A stretch of 64,000 nucleotides of DNA from Candidatus Hadersleviella danica. GTDB taxonomy: Bacteria; Chloroflexota; Anaerolineae; Promineifilales; Promineifilaceae. The stretch is from NCBI GenBank assembly GCA_016711405.1, contig JADJSZ010000005.1, forward strand, positions 138,100 to 202,099, given 5' to 3'. This document shows, one piece after another, positions 52,638 to 60,914 of this stretch (position 1 is the first letter of the stretch; the number at the start of each line of letters is the position of its first letter). A program made the translations under genes and the position numbers. The notes beneath the pieces are model-generated. The model saw only the letters and a program-made list of their open reading frames with translations, ran no database searches and was not told the DNA's origin.

Positions 52638-53588
52638 TCAGATAGGCGGCGGGTCGTAATGCTGGTGCCATCCCAAATTCTCCTTTTGATGTTCAAGGGC
52701 ACGGGCTGATCCGGGGAACACCTTCGAGCAACAATGGGGCATTAGTACCAAAGCTTGGTTTATACCGAGGCTGTGGGGCTGATTGGTTTTTTGGGCGACG
52801 AAGACGGCCGCTTTTTTCGCCACTGGCCATGTGGGGTGGCTGGCAAAATGGGTGGCCAGCACGGCCGCCACATACCCCTCAAACTCGGCCCACGTGCGGC
52901 CGTGGGCGATGAGTTCTGGCTCAATCCCCATCCGCATCGAACGAAAATAGTCGAGAACAGGTTGGGCGTGGGGGAAGACAAGGGCAGATTCTAAGAGGTG
53001 CGTTTTGACATTGGGGAAGGCACGGCCGATTACCTCCGCCCCATTTTCGGCACTAAAGGGAAACGAAATCCACTCTTCAGGAGGGCGCGAAGGAACGCCC
53101 AAGGCTTGGCAAGCCTCTACCCGCAGTTGGTGGTATTGAAGCAAATTATAGATGCTGTTGGTGCAGGCCAATAGATAGCCGCGGGGGCGCAACACGCGGG
53201 CAAATTCGGCCACGGCCGCTGGTTGGTTGGGCACATGGTAGAGCATGTGGTTGGCCAAAATGACATCCACGCTATTGTCGGCCAAGGGCAGTTGCTGGGC
53301 ATCGAGATTGAGGCGGGGCGCGGCCGTGTCTAGCCCTTTGAGCATCCCGTGCGATAAATCGCCCGCGAGGTAACGGCCGCCCCGCGCTTGTGCGGGAGCC
53401 ATGTATGACCCCGCGCCACAGCCCACATCCAGCACCACCTCATCCCCTCGCCACCGAATTTGGTCTAGCACCCATGCGTTAAAATCCACCGCTGGCTCCG
53501 TGTATTGCTCATGGATGCGGATGCGCGTTTGCAGGGCATCGGCCGTTTTGTAAAACGATTCGGTTAAGGTGATTTTGTCGGTACTCAT
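52638..53588 (-). CDS. SAM-dependent methyltransferase (class I)
   Basis: A 316-residue methyltransferase of the UbiE/Methyltransf_11 type. Motif I is VVLDVGCGAGSYMAPAQARGG, motif II AGDLSHGML, and the acidic loop LPLADNSVDVILANHMLYHVPN. The downstream core VLRPRGYLLACTNSIYN follows. The final 45 residues (KTNQPHSLGINQALVLMPHCC...) look repeat- or spacer-encoded and may not be family sequence. Substrate unknown. Alone on the minus strand. Confidence 0.88.
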   Translation of the reverse strand: MSTDKITLTESFYKTADALQTRIRIHEQYTEPAVDFNAWVLDQIRWRGDEVVLDVGCGAGSYMAPAQARGGRYLAGDLSHGMLKGLDTAAPRLNLDAQQLPLADNSVDVILANHMLYHVPNQPAAVAEFARVLRPRGYLLACTNSIYNLLQYHQLRVEACQALGVPSRPPEEWISFPFSAENGAEVIGRAFPNVKTHLLESALVFPHAQPVLDYFRSMRMGIEPELIAHGRTWAEFEGYVAAVLATHFASHPTWPVAKKAAVFVAQKTNQPHSLGINQALVLMPHCCSKVFPGSARALEHQKENLGWHQHYDPPPI

Positions 53589-53624
53589 GGGGCATTTATC
53601 CTTGGGAGTGTTTCGTGGTTTAGG

Positions 53625-53678
53625 GGTGTACTGGTGTAGTGGTGTATTTTAATACATCACTATACCCATAGACTTATA
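53625..53678. repeat. GTGTACTGG/GTGTATT hairpin
   Basis: AGGGGTGTACTGGTGTAG, then TATTTTAATACA, then CACTATACCCATAGACTTA; related to 21993-22045. It separates the divergent methyltransferase and rsfS genes. Confidence 0.7.
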
Positions 53679-53697
53679 CACCGCGTTTATGCCACAA

Positions 53698-53726
53698 CTG
53701 ACAGACAAGCCAACTAATGTTACAAT
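53698..53726 (+). promoter_or_regulatory. Promoter of rsfS
   Basis: CTGACA (53698-53703), 17 bases, then TACAAT (53721-53726), about 34 bp upstream of the start codon. Confidence 0.55.
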
Positions 53727-53759
53727 AAAGCCTGAATTTAATCCTTGGAGGTACACATT

Positions 53760-54107
53760 CTGAACGGCTTAGAGTTGGCTCATTTATTAGTAGATACGGT
53801 GGCAGATAAAAAGGCCAGCGATATTTTGATTTTGGACTTGCAAAATCAATCCATGTTGACTGATTATTTCCTGATTTGCACAGGCGAAAATAGCCGCCAA
53901 ATTGGGGCAATTGCGGATAGCATCATTGATGATGCGCGGGCGAAGGGGCAGGTTCGCGCCTTCGGCCGTGAGGGAACCACCCACACAGGCTGGGTTTTGG
54001 TGGATTTTGGCGACCTCATCGTCCATATCTTTTCACCCGAAAAACGTGCCTTTTACGATTTAGAAGAATTATGGCGCAATAGCCACGTCGTTTTGCGAAT
54101 GCCATAA
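53760..54107 (+). CDS. rsfS: Ribosome silencing factor RsfS (CTG start)
   Basis: A 116-residue RsfS/Iojap protein, which binds ribosomal protein uL14 and prevents subunit joining in starved cells. Family features are LVDTVADKKASDILILDLQNQS, TDYFLICTGENSRQIGAIADSI, GWVLVDFGDLIVHIFSPEKRAFYDLEELW. There is no ATG or GTG at the expected place; a full GGAGGT (53747-53752) lies seven bases before CTG (53760), so CTG is the likely start (MNGLELAHLLVD). The next Met is too far downstream to keep the first strand. Confidence 0.9.
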   Translation: MNGLELAHLLVDTVADKKASDILILDLQNQSMLTDYFLICTGENSRQIGAIADSIIDDARAKGQVRAFGREGTTHTGWVLVDFGDLIVHIFSPEKRAFYDLEELWRNSHVVLRMP

Positions 54108-54137
54108 AACCTAAAACGCTGTTAGGCTAAATTTGAT

Positions 54138-54180
54138 ACGGCCTCTGGTAATTAGCACTTTACCAGAGGCCGTTTTGTTT
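54138..54180 (+). terminator. Terminator of rsfS
   Basis: ACGGCCTCTGGTAA (54138-54151) and TTACCAGAGGCCGT (54159-54173 region) with loop TTAGCAC, followed by TTTGTTTTTG. Confidence 0.85.
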
Positions 54181-54237
54181 TTGCCAACCCCAAAAGCCGC
54201 TTGATTTGTCGCTCGAAATGGCATAAAATCAGAACAT

Positions 54238-54477
54238 ATGAGCGACTACAAATTAATCAACGCCAGCGAAATAGGGGAGTATGTTTACTGCAACCATGCG
54301 TGGTGGCTCCAGCGGGTACACAACCTGCAATCTACCAATGTGCGCGAACTAGCGGCGGGCACAGCCCACCACGAAGCCCACGGCCGTGCTGTCGGCCGTT
54401 CGGTACAAGCCCGCAAAGCGGCCGTCGCCCTCCTACTGGCGGGCACAGCCACCCTGTTGCTGTGGATGATGGGGTGA
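54238..54477 (+). CDS. Membrane Cas4-like nuclease, N-terminal half
   Basis: A 79-residue product. It begins MSDYKLINASEIGEYVYCNHAWWLQRV, matching the Cas4/DUF83 (PD-(D/E)XK) N-terminus with the first iron-sulfur Cys (YVYC). Its end is one membrane span (AAVALLLAGTATLLLWMMG). The rest of the nuclease is in the next gene. In related membrane Cas4-like proteins these two spans sit together inside one chain; here a stop and about 70 bp of ATCC-type repeat separate them. Confidence 0.75.
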   Translation: MSDYKLINASEIGEYVYCNHAWWLQRVHNLQSTNVRELAAGTAHHEAHGRAVGRSVQARKAAVALLLAGTATLLLWMMG

Positions 54478-54549
54478 GAGGGAAGAGAGAAGAGAAACTG
54501 TCAATCCGCAATCCAAAATCCAAAATCCGCAATCCCAACCCCCACTCCC

Positions 54550-55065
54550 ATGTCCGCCCTTGCCCTCACCCTCATTCTCCTCGCCCTTGCCGCATGGCTG
54601 TATGCCAGCGGTTTGCGCCAGCGCACGGGCGTACCCGCAGGCGATATTTTGTACAGCGACACGGGCGCATGGTTTGCCAATGACAAGACGTTATACGCGG
54701 CCGATTTGCACCTTGCGGGCAAGCCCGATTACCTCGTGCGCCAGCCAGATGGCTCGCTCGTCCCTGTTGAAGTGAAATCGGGCAAAGCCCCGCGCCAACC
54801 CTACGACAGCAACATGGCTCAGTTGGCCGCCTATTGCTATTTGGTAGAGGTGAATTATGGGGCACGGCCGCCCTACGGCATCATCCAATACCAAGACCGC
54901 GCCTTTGAAGTGGAATACACGGCCGAACTCGAGGATACCCTTCTCGACACCATCGCCCTCATGCGCGAAGATTTATACGCCAGCCATGTTTCCCGCCAAC
55001 ACAACGAATGGAGCCGCTGTGCCCACTGCGGCCATCGTTCGCACTGCGAAGAGAGCCTTGCCTGA
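54550..55065 (+). CDS. Membrane Cas4-like nuclease, C-terminal half
   Basis: A 171-residue product. A first span (ALALTLILLALAAWLYASGL) is followed by GVPAGDILYSDTG, then KPDYLVRQPDGSLVPVEVKSGKAP, which carries the catalytic Asp and the ExK of the PD-(D/E)XK fold, QLAAYCYLVEV (the QxxxY-type motif), and a C-terminal Cys cluster (RCAHCGHRSHC) that together with the Cys of the previous gene would bind an iron-sulfur cluster. No CRISPR array or cas1/cas2 is in the window, so this is a stand-alone Cas4 homologue, not a CRISPR gene. Confidence 0.78.
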   Translation: MSALALTLILLALAAWLYASGLRQRTGVPAGDILYSDTGAWFANDKTLYAADLHLAGKPDYLVRQPDGSLVPVEVKSGKAPRQPYDSNMAQLAAYCYLVEVNYGARPPYGIIQYQDRAFEVEYTAELEDTLLDTIALMREDLYASHVSRQHNEWSRCAHCGHRSHCEESLA

Positions 55066-55066
55066 G

Positions 55067-55147
55067 ACCCTTTGCTTTATTGTTCTTTTGCCTTTTTGCA
55101 ATAAAAATTTATTGCAAAAAGGCAAAAAAGGGAAAGAGCAAAGGGTA
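55067..55147. repeat. Long imperfect hairpin (possible terminator or small mobile element)
   Basis: Outer arms ACCCTTTGCT and AGCAAAGGGT flank inner arms GCCTTTTTGCAATAAA (55090-55105) and TTTATTGCAAAAAGGC (55108-55123), followed by AAAAAAGG. It lies directly after the Cas4-like gene and has T- and A-tracts, so termination is plausible. Confidence 0.65.
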
Positions 55148-55264
55148 TTTCCCTCTGAGGTAAGTTTGAGAGGAAGCCAAACCCCAGCCAATTTGCACCC
55201 AACCAGAAGGGCTTGTATGATGGCTCCTATCGCTGTTTTACCCTAGCCCTTGAGCGTTTAAGCC

Positions 55265-55471
55265 ATGAGCAATCTCGAAAAATGGGTCACGGCCGCCATG
55301 ATTTTGACGGCCGCCCTCGGAACCATCTGGTATATTGCCCTCGAACTGCAAACCAAGAGCATGGGTGCAGTGGGCTGGTCGTTGGTGGCCGTGATTTGGT
55401 TTGTGGTGTTGCGGCGGGTGGTGCATTTGTGGGCAAGGGGCAGGCAGGGTGGGGAGAGAAGTGAAAAGTGA
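55265..55471 (+). CDS. Small two-span membrane protein
   Basis: A 68-residue protein I do not recognise. Two hydrophobic segments (AMILTAALGTIWYIALEL and WSLVAVIWFVVLRRVVHLW) with a basic end (RGRQGGERSEK). It precedes the Rieske gene in the same direction, with 9 bp between them, so translational coupling is likely. It might anchor the Rieske protein, but this is speculation. Confidence 0.55.
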   Translation: MSNLEKWVTAAMILTAALGTIWYIALELQTKSMGAVGWSLVAVIWFVVLRRVVHLWARGRQGGERSEK

Positions 55472-55480
55472 AAGGTAGAA

Positions 55481-55795
55481 GTGAGTTTTTCCCCTACTGA
55501 GATTTTGGCGGCCGATATTACCGAAAACCACGCCCTGCGGCTGGTGATAGACGGCCGTTCTATCCTCCTCACCCGCTGGCAGGGGGTGGTGTATGCAGTC
55601 AGCGGCCGTTGCCCCCACGCCGGTGCCGATTTATCCGTGGGGCGGCTGGCCAACGGCCGCATCGAATGTCCCATGCACGGCTGGAAATTCAACCTGACCA
55701 ACGGCAAACCCCTCTACCCCCCCGACGAAGGCCGTCCCTTGCGGGTTTACCCCGTGCAAATTATAGATGGGGTGGTTTGGGTGGGGGAGGGATAG
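55481..55795 (+). CDS. Rieske-type [2Fe-2S] ferredoxin domain protein
   Basis: A 104-residue single-domain Rieske protein. The cluster ligands are in GRCPHAGADLSVG and IECPMHGWKFNLTNG (Cys-x-His and Cys-x-x-His). The C-terminal strands PPDEGRPLRVYPVQIIDGVVWVGEG match ferredoxin-type Rieske proteins (as in dioxygenase systems or NirD). GTG start at 55481. No oxygenase or reductase lies beside it; the small membrane protein just upstream is the only partner candidate. Confidence 0.9.
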   Translation: MSFSPTEILAADITENHALRLVIDGRSILLTRWQGVVYAVSGRCPHAGADLSVGRLANGRIECPMHGWKFNLTNGKPLYPPDEGRPLRVYPVQIIDGVVWVGEG

Positions 55796-55884
55796 ATAGA
55801 GCGTAGAGATAGAGATAGAGGAACCCTTTGTTTGGTTGAATAATCATGTACCCCTCTATCTCTATCTCCCGTCTTTATCTTTGA
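55793..55884. repeat. GAGATA/CTCTAT repeat hairpin
   Basis: GAGATAGAGATAGAGG followed by CCCTCTATCTCTATCTC, downstream of the Rieske gene. Confidence 0.85.
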
Positions 55885-55990
55885 GATGAGCCAACCCATC
55901 GCCGAATCCACAACCGCACGGCCGATTATTCGTTCTTCCCCAACTGGGGTAGAATAGACCGCTTGTTTGCCACCTTTCACGTCTCATCAC

Positions 55991-56623
55991 ATGGACATCC
56001 TCTCCCGCATCTTCAGCCGCCCCGACGAACTGCCCCCCGCCACAGGCGATAGCTTTTTGGTGGTTGGCTTGGGCAACCCCGGCGGCAAATACAAAGCCAC
56101 CCGCCACAACATCGGCTTTATGGCGGTGGATGAGTTGGCGCGGGTGCAAAACACGGCCGCGACCAAAGTCCAACACAAAGCACTCACGGCCGAATACCGC
56201 CTCGGCGAAGCGCGGGTCATTTTGGCCAAGCCCCAAACCTTCATGAACCTGAGTGGGGAAAGCGTCGGCGCCCTCAGTCGGTTCTACAAAATCCCCCCCG
56301 AACGGGTGCTGGTCATTTACGACGAGCTAGATTTGCCGCTGGGCACGGTGCGCCTGCGCGAGAAGGGAAGCGCGGGTGGGCACAATGGCATGAAGTCCAT
56401 CATTGGCCAATTGGGGCAAGAATTTCCTCGCCTACGGCTGGGGATTGGTCGGCCGCTGGGGCAAATGCCCGCCCATGCCTATGTGCTACAAGAGTTTGGC
56501 CCCAAGGAGTTGGAACTGGTGCGCGAGGTGCTGGATACGGCCGTGCGCGCCACCGAAACCTTCCTCCGCGAGGGCATCGTGCTGGCCATGTCCCGCCACA
56601 ACGGCAAAATCAATGAGCAATGA
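55991..56623 (+). CDS. pth: Peptidyl-tRNA hydrolase
   Basis: A 210-residue Pth, which releases tRNA from peptidyl-tRNA. Family features are FLVVGLGNPGGKYKATRHNIGFMAVDELA (the catalytic His in TRHN), LAKPQTFMNLSGESVGALSRFYKI, VLVIYDELDLPLG, REKGSAGGHNGMKSI and RLRLGIGRP. I choose the ATG at 55991 (MDILSRIF), not the upstream TTG, since the extra eight residues are spacer-like. It lies about 130 bp before mfd, in the same direction. Confidence 0.96.
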   Translation: MDILSRIFSRPDELPPATGDSFLVVGLGNPGGKYKATRHNIGFMAVDELARVQNTAATKVQHKALTAEYRLGEARVILAKPQTFMNLSGESVGALSRFYKIPPERVLVIYDELDLPLGTVRLREKGSAGGHNGMKSIIGQLGQEFPRLRLGIGRPLGQMPAHAYVLQEFGPKELELVREVLDTAVRATETFLREGIVLAMSRHNGKINEQ

Positions 56624-56751
56624 GCAAATGGATATATGACCAAGTGGTTTAGATTTTTTTGAAACGGTTCTAAACCTTTGCCAATTTGCCCCATAACTGC
56701 CTCCGACACAATTCTCCTCTGCTCCCCTGCCCCTCCGCTCCTCTGCGCCTT

Positions 56752-59700
56752 ATGAACCTCACCCCACTGCTTGACATTTTCGACGAACTGCCCGCCTATG
56801 CGGCGGCCGAGACGGCCGTAGACGGCCGCACGGCCGAACTCGTGCTGGGGTTGCCCCGCTCTGCTCGGCCGCCCATCTTGGCCAAACTGGCGATGGGGCG
56901 GCGCGTGCCCATTTTGCTGGTCGCGGGGCGGGTGGAGCAAGTGCCCATCTGGATGCAAGAACTCGAGGCGTGGCTCCCCGAGGGGCACACCCTTGTGCGT
57001 TTTCCCCGAGGCCACCCCCTTGCCCTACGAGCGGGGCCGTGGGGCGAAAACAGCCGCCAACAGCGGCTGACCGTCCTGAGCCACCTGATGGCGGGGCAAC
57101 ACCCGCTTATCCCCGCCGAAGACACGCCCTTGCTCATCGTCACCTCGGCGCGGGCACTGATGCAGAAGAGCTTGCCCAAGCGCAACTTTATCAAGGCGAC
57201 GCGGGTGGTGCGGCTGGGGCAAATGGTGGATTGGGCCAAGCTGGAGGAGAGCTGGCAAGCGGCCGGCTACGAGCGCGTGACCGTCGTCGAGCGGCACGGG
57301 CAATACAGCCAGCGGGGGGGCATTGTGGATATTTTCCCAGCGGGCGGGGGCGAGTTTCCCATCCGCATTGAGCTATTTGGGGATGAGGTGGACACCCTGC
57401 GCTGGTTCGACCCCGCCACCCAGCGCACTGTGACCGAATTGCCTCCCCCGCAACGGGTGCTCATCCCGCCCGCCCGCGAGGCTGTGCCCGCCGATGGGGT
57501 GGAGTTGGGGCAGGTGTTACAGTTGGATGCGCCCGACAAGGAAGATGAGTTGCCCAGTTGGCAGGACGACATCCCCCATTTGTTGGGGGCACGGCCGTTT
57601 GCCAACGCCGAATTTTACCTGCCGCTCATCTACCAACGCCCCGACAGCCTGCTCCACTACCTGCCCGACAATGCGCTGGTGGTGGTGGATGATTGGGCGG
57701 CCGTGGGCGAAGCCATCCACGAGCTGACCAGCCAAGCCGACCAACTGCACGAGGAGCAAGCCAGTTTGCCCCCCGCCTACCCCAGCCCCGTGTTTACGTG
57801 GGAGGAGTTGAGCGCATGGTTGGGACACAAACGGCCGCTCGTTTTGGGCGAGTGGCACAAGGCGGAAGAGCGGCCGACCAATGCCCCGCTCACCCCGCTG
57901 GCCGAGGCGTTTGGGGCAGGCCCCCGCTTCGGCGGCCAAACCAAGCCGCTCATCTACCAACTGCAATACGCCCAGCGCACGGGCGAACGGACGATTGTCG
58001 CCAGCCGGCAAGCGCCACGGTTGGCGGAGCTTTGGCGGAATGATGGCAAGCAGGGGGGATGGGGGGCAGAGGAGCAGAGGAGCAGAGGGGCAGAGGAGAC
58101 GGTAGCCCCGTTCACGGGGCTTGATGACTCTAGCCCGTCCCGTTCACGGGCGGGCGACGCGGAGGAGACAGTTGTCCCCAGTCCCCAGTCCCCCGTCCTC
58201 TTTTTACACGGGAGCATTGGCGAGGGGTTTACGCTGGAGCGGGCGGAAGACAACAAGGTTCTGCTCAATTTGCTGACCGATGCCGAGATTTTTGGCTGGA
58301 ATCGGCCCGCGCCACGGGCGCAAAAGGCGCGGCGGAGCTACGCCCCTGAGAGCTTTTTTGCCGACATTGTGGCGGGGGATCATGTGGTGCATAGCGAGTA
58401 TGGCATCGGCCGTTTCCTCGGCCTCGTCGTCCGCGCCATCAGCGATAGCGACAGGGAGTACCTGAAGATTGAGTACGCCAACGACGACATCTTGTATGTG
58501 CCCGTCCACCATGCCGACCGGCTGAGCAAATGGATGGGCGCGGCCGAGTTTGCGCCGAACCTGCACCGCTTGGGCGGCAAGCAGTGGGGCGAATCGCGCC
58601 AAAAAGCGCAGAAGGCCATCAACGAAATGGCGGATGAGTTGTTGGAGCTTTACGCCGCCCGCGAGGAGATCCACGGCCACGCCTTTGGCAAAGACACCGA
58701 GTGGCAAGCGGAACTCGAGGCCAGCTTTGCTTATCAGGAGACGGACGACCAGATTCGGGCGATTCAGGATGTGAAGGCGGACATGGAACGGCCGCTTCCT
58801 ATGGATAGGCTCATCTGTGGCGATGTGGGCTTTGGCAAAACGGAGGTGGCTCTGCGGGCGGCGTTTAAGGCGGTGATGGACGGCCGACAGGTGGCCATCT
58901 TGGTTCCCACCACCGTGCTGGCGCAACAACATTTCCACAACTTCCGCCAACGGCTAGAAACATTCCCCGTCAAGGTGGCCATGCTCTCCCGCTTTCTGAC
59001 GCACGGTCAGCAGGAAGATGTCGTGCAAAAGCTCAAAAACGGGGCGGTAGATATTGTCATTGGCACGCACCGGCTCTTGTCGGATGACATTCGCTTCCAC
59101 AACTTGGGCTTGCTCATCATAGACGAGGAGCAACGGTTTGGGGTGGCGCACAAAGAGCGGCTCAAGCAGTTGCGGACGGAGGTGGATGTGCTGACCATGA
59201 CCGCCACGCCCATCCCGCGCACGATGCACATGGCCATTGCGGGGGTACGGGATGTGAGCATTATCAATACCGCCCCAGCGGAGCGGTTGCCTGTGCAAAC
59301 ATATGTGGGGGAGTTTGAGGAGCAGTTGGTGCGCCGCGCCATCTTGCGCGAATTGGACAGGGGCGGGCAAATTTACTTTGTCCACAACCGGGTGCAGAGC
59401 ATTGAGATGATGAAGCGGCGGCTGGAGGAGATTGCGCCCGAGGCGATTATCGCCATTGGCCACGGCCAGATGGGGGAGCGGGAGCTAGAACAGGTGATGG
59501 AGCAGTTTGCCGAGGGGCATGTGGATATTTTGCTCTCGACGACCATCATTGAGAGCGGCTTGGACATCCCCAATGCGAATACGCTGATTGTGGATAGAGC
59601 GGATACGTTTGGGCTGGCGCAGTTGTACCAGTTGCGCGGCCGTGTCGGCCGTGGGGCGCACCGGGCTTACTCCTATTTCTTCCACCCCCGCTGGGGCACG

Positions 59701-60375
59701 TTGGCGGCCGAATCACAGGCGCGCCTCGAGGCGATTGCGTCGGCGACGGAGTTGGGGGCGGGCTATAGCATCGCCATGCGGGATTTGGAGATACGGGGGG
59801 CGGGGGAATTGCTGGGGGCGAGCCAGAGCGGGCACATCGCGGCGATTGGCTTTGATTTGTACACGCGGATGCTGGCCACGGCCGTGCGTTTGCGCAAACA
59901 GGCGCAGGCGGCCGAGCCGGGCGAGGTGATTAAGGTGGAGACGGTGGAAACGGTGCTGATTGATTTGCCGTTGCCGACCTATATCCCGCCTGATTATGTG
60001 CCCGACGCGGGGTTGCGCTTACGCCTATACCGGCGCATGGCGGGCTTGGTGACGTTGGAGGAGATTGAGGGGATGGCGGCCGAGTTGTTGGACCGTTTTG
60101 GCCCTATCCCTGCCCCGGTGGAGAATTTGTTGTACCAGTTGCGGGTGAAGGTTCTGGCGGGGCGGGCAGGGGCATCGGCCGTGACGCATGAGTCGAGCCA
60201 GATTCGCATCCAAATAGCGAATTTGCACAACATGGACAGGGTGGCGATGCAACGCTTTTTGGGGGAGCAGGTGCGGGTGAGCCGGACGGGGATTTGGTTC
60301 CTGAAGGATTTGGCGACGCAGGTGTGGCAGGTGGGGTTGGTGCAGGTGTTGGAGAAGTTGGGGCGGCGGAAGTAG
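56752..60375 (+). CDS. mfd: Transcription-repair coupling factor Mfd (with low-complexity insert)
   Basis: A 1207-residue Mfd, which removes stalled RNA polymerase and recruits UvrA. The start ATG at 56752 gives MNLTPLLDIFDELPAYA. UvrB-like domain: RGGIVDIFPAGG. RNA polymerase interaction domain: DHVVHSEYGIGRFLGLVV. Helicase motifs: GDVGFGKTEVALRAAF, IIDEEQRFGVAHKERLKQL, TATPIPRTMHM and QLRGRVGRGAHRAYSYFF. Between about 58050 and 58200 the coding sequence contains a repeat-derived insert (GAEEQRSRGAEE, SPSRSRAGDAEE, VVPSPQSP) in the linker before the RID, kept in frame. Upstream is pth. Confidence 0.95.
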   Translation: MNLTPLLDIFDELPAYAAAETAVDGRTAELVLGLPRSARPPILAKLAMGRRVPILLVAGRVEQVPIWMQELEAWLPEGHTLVRFPRGHPLALRAGPWGENSRQQRLTVLSHLMAGQHPLIPAEDTPLLIVTSARALMQKSLPKRNFIKATRVVRLGQMVDWAKLEESWQAAGYERVTVVERHGQYSQRGGIVDIFPAGGGEFPIRIELFGDEVDTLRWFDPATQRTVTELPPPQRVLIPPAREAVPADGVELGQVLQLDAPDKEDELPSWQDDIPHLLGARPFANAEFYLPLIYQRPDSLLHYLPDNALVVVDDWAAVGEAIHELTSQADQLHEEQASLPPAYPSPVFTWEELSAWLGHKRPLVLGEWHKAEERPTNAPLTPLAEAFGAGPRFGGQTKPLIYQLQYAQRTGERTIVASRQAPRLAELWRNDGKQGGWGAEEQRSRGAEETVAPFTGLDDSSPSRSRAGDAEETVVPSPQSPVLFLHGSIGEGFTLERAEDNKVLLNLLTDAEIFGWNRPAPRAQKARRSYAPESFFADIVAGDHVVHSEYGIGRFLGLVVRAISDSDREYLKIEYANDDILYVPVHHADRLSKWMGAAEFAPNLHRLGGKQWGESRQKAQKAINEMADELLELYAAREEIHGHAFGKDTEWQAELEASFAYQETDDQIRAIQDVKADMERPLPMDRLICGDVGFGKTEVALRAAFKAVMDGRQVAILVPTTVLAQQHFHNFRQRLETFPVKVAMLSRFLTHGQQEDVVQKLKNGAVDIVIGTHRLLSDDIRFHNLGLLIIDEEQRFGVAHKERLKQLRTEVDVLTMTATPIPRTMHMAIAGVRDVSIINTAPAERLPVQTYVGEFEEQLVRRAILRELDRGGQIYFVHNRVQSIEMMKRRLEEIAPEAIIAIGHGQMGERELEQVMEQFAEGHVDILLSTTIIESGLDIPNANTLIVDRADTFGLAQLYQLRGRVGRGAHRAYSYFFHPRWGTLAAESQARLEAIASATELGAGYSIAMRDLEIRGAGELLGASQSGHIAAIGFDLYTRMLATAVRLRKQAQAAEPGEVIKVETVETVLIDLPLPTYIPPDYVPDAGLRLRLYRRMAGLVTLEEIEGMAAELLDRFGPIPAPVENLLYQLRVKVLAGRAGASAVTHESSQIRIQIANLHNMDRVAMQRFLGEQVRVSRTGIWFLKDLATQVWQVGLVQVLEKLGRRK

Positions 60376-60443
60376 GATAATTGATGGCTCATCTCCTCTA
60401 CCTCTTGTATAAACAAAACTCGCCTTAAAAGAGAATTGCAATT

Positions 60444-60557
60444 ATGCTACCTAACGAATTACCCAATAATCAAAACTCTATCACTGCGAACAGCGTTGTT
60501 CAAGAATTAGAGGATATGGCTTTCCAAGATTTACATACGGGAATTTCCGTTGATTGA
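60444..60557 (+). CDS. Short frame at the edge of the low-GC island
   Basis: MLPNELPNNQNSITANSVVQ and 17 more residues (37 in all), AT-rich, ending at 60557. It could be the N-terminus of the membrane protein coded further right, cut by the bad-quality block, or an unrelated small gene. No function can be inferred. Confidence 0.35.
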   Translation: MLPNELPNNQNSITANSVVQELEDMAFQDLHTGISVD

Positions 60558-60914
60558 ACACTGCCTCGGCGGGAAAAAAATGGGGGGTTCCATTCTATTT
60601 TAATTAATCGATTTTAAATTACCCTAGAAGGGGGGGGGTCTGAGGGTTGGGAGTTAAAATGGATTAAGGGGGGTTTTATAAAATTAGGCAAAATATTTCT
60701 TCCGCTTTTTCCCCGGGGGGAGTTTTTGTTGTTGGCCGGGGGGGAAAGGGAATGGGGAAAAAAGGGGATGAAAAAAGAAGAAAAAAAGAAGGAGGATAAA
60801 ATTAAAAAAAGTTAGGGGGGGGGGGGGGGGGGGAACTTGGGGGGTTGTTTTTTTGTTTTCGTTCTGGGGGGGCGGGGGGGGGGGGAAGCTCGGGGGGGGG
60901 TTTTTTTTTTACAA
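60558..60914. other. Low-quality sequence block with G and A homopolymers
   Basis: Contains unusual runs such as G18-20, GGGGGGGG, AAAAAAGAAGAAAAAAAGAA and TTTTTTTTTT unlike anything else in the window, with no protein-like frame. It most resembles poly-G artefact from two-colour short reads or a misassembled gap. Features placed here should be treated with care. Confidence 0.75.

Noticed and set aside
54238..55065. CRISPR-Cas locus
   Set aside because: Only a Cas4-like protein with membrane spans; no array, cas1, cas2 or effector in the window.
56796..60441. Several long open frames on the minus strand across mfd
   Set aside because: Codon-shadow frames of a GC-rich gene; no family-like sequence.
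60845..60914. Glycine-rich N-terminus of a membrane protein (GGAGGGGSSGGG)
   Set aside because: Encoded by poly-G artefact sequence; not believable as protein.
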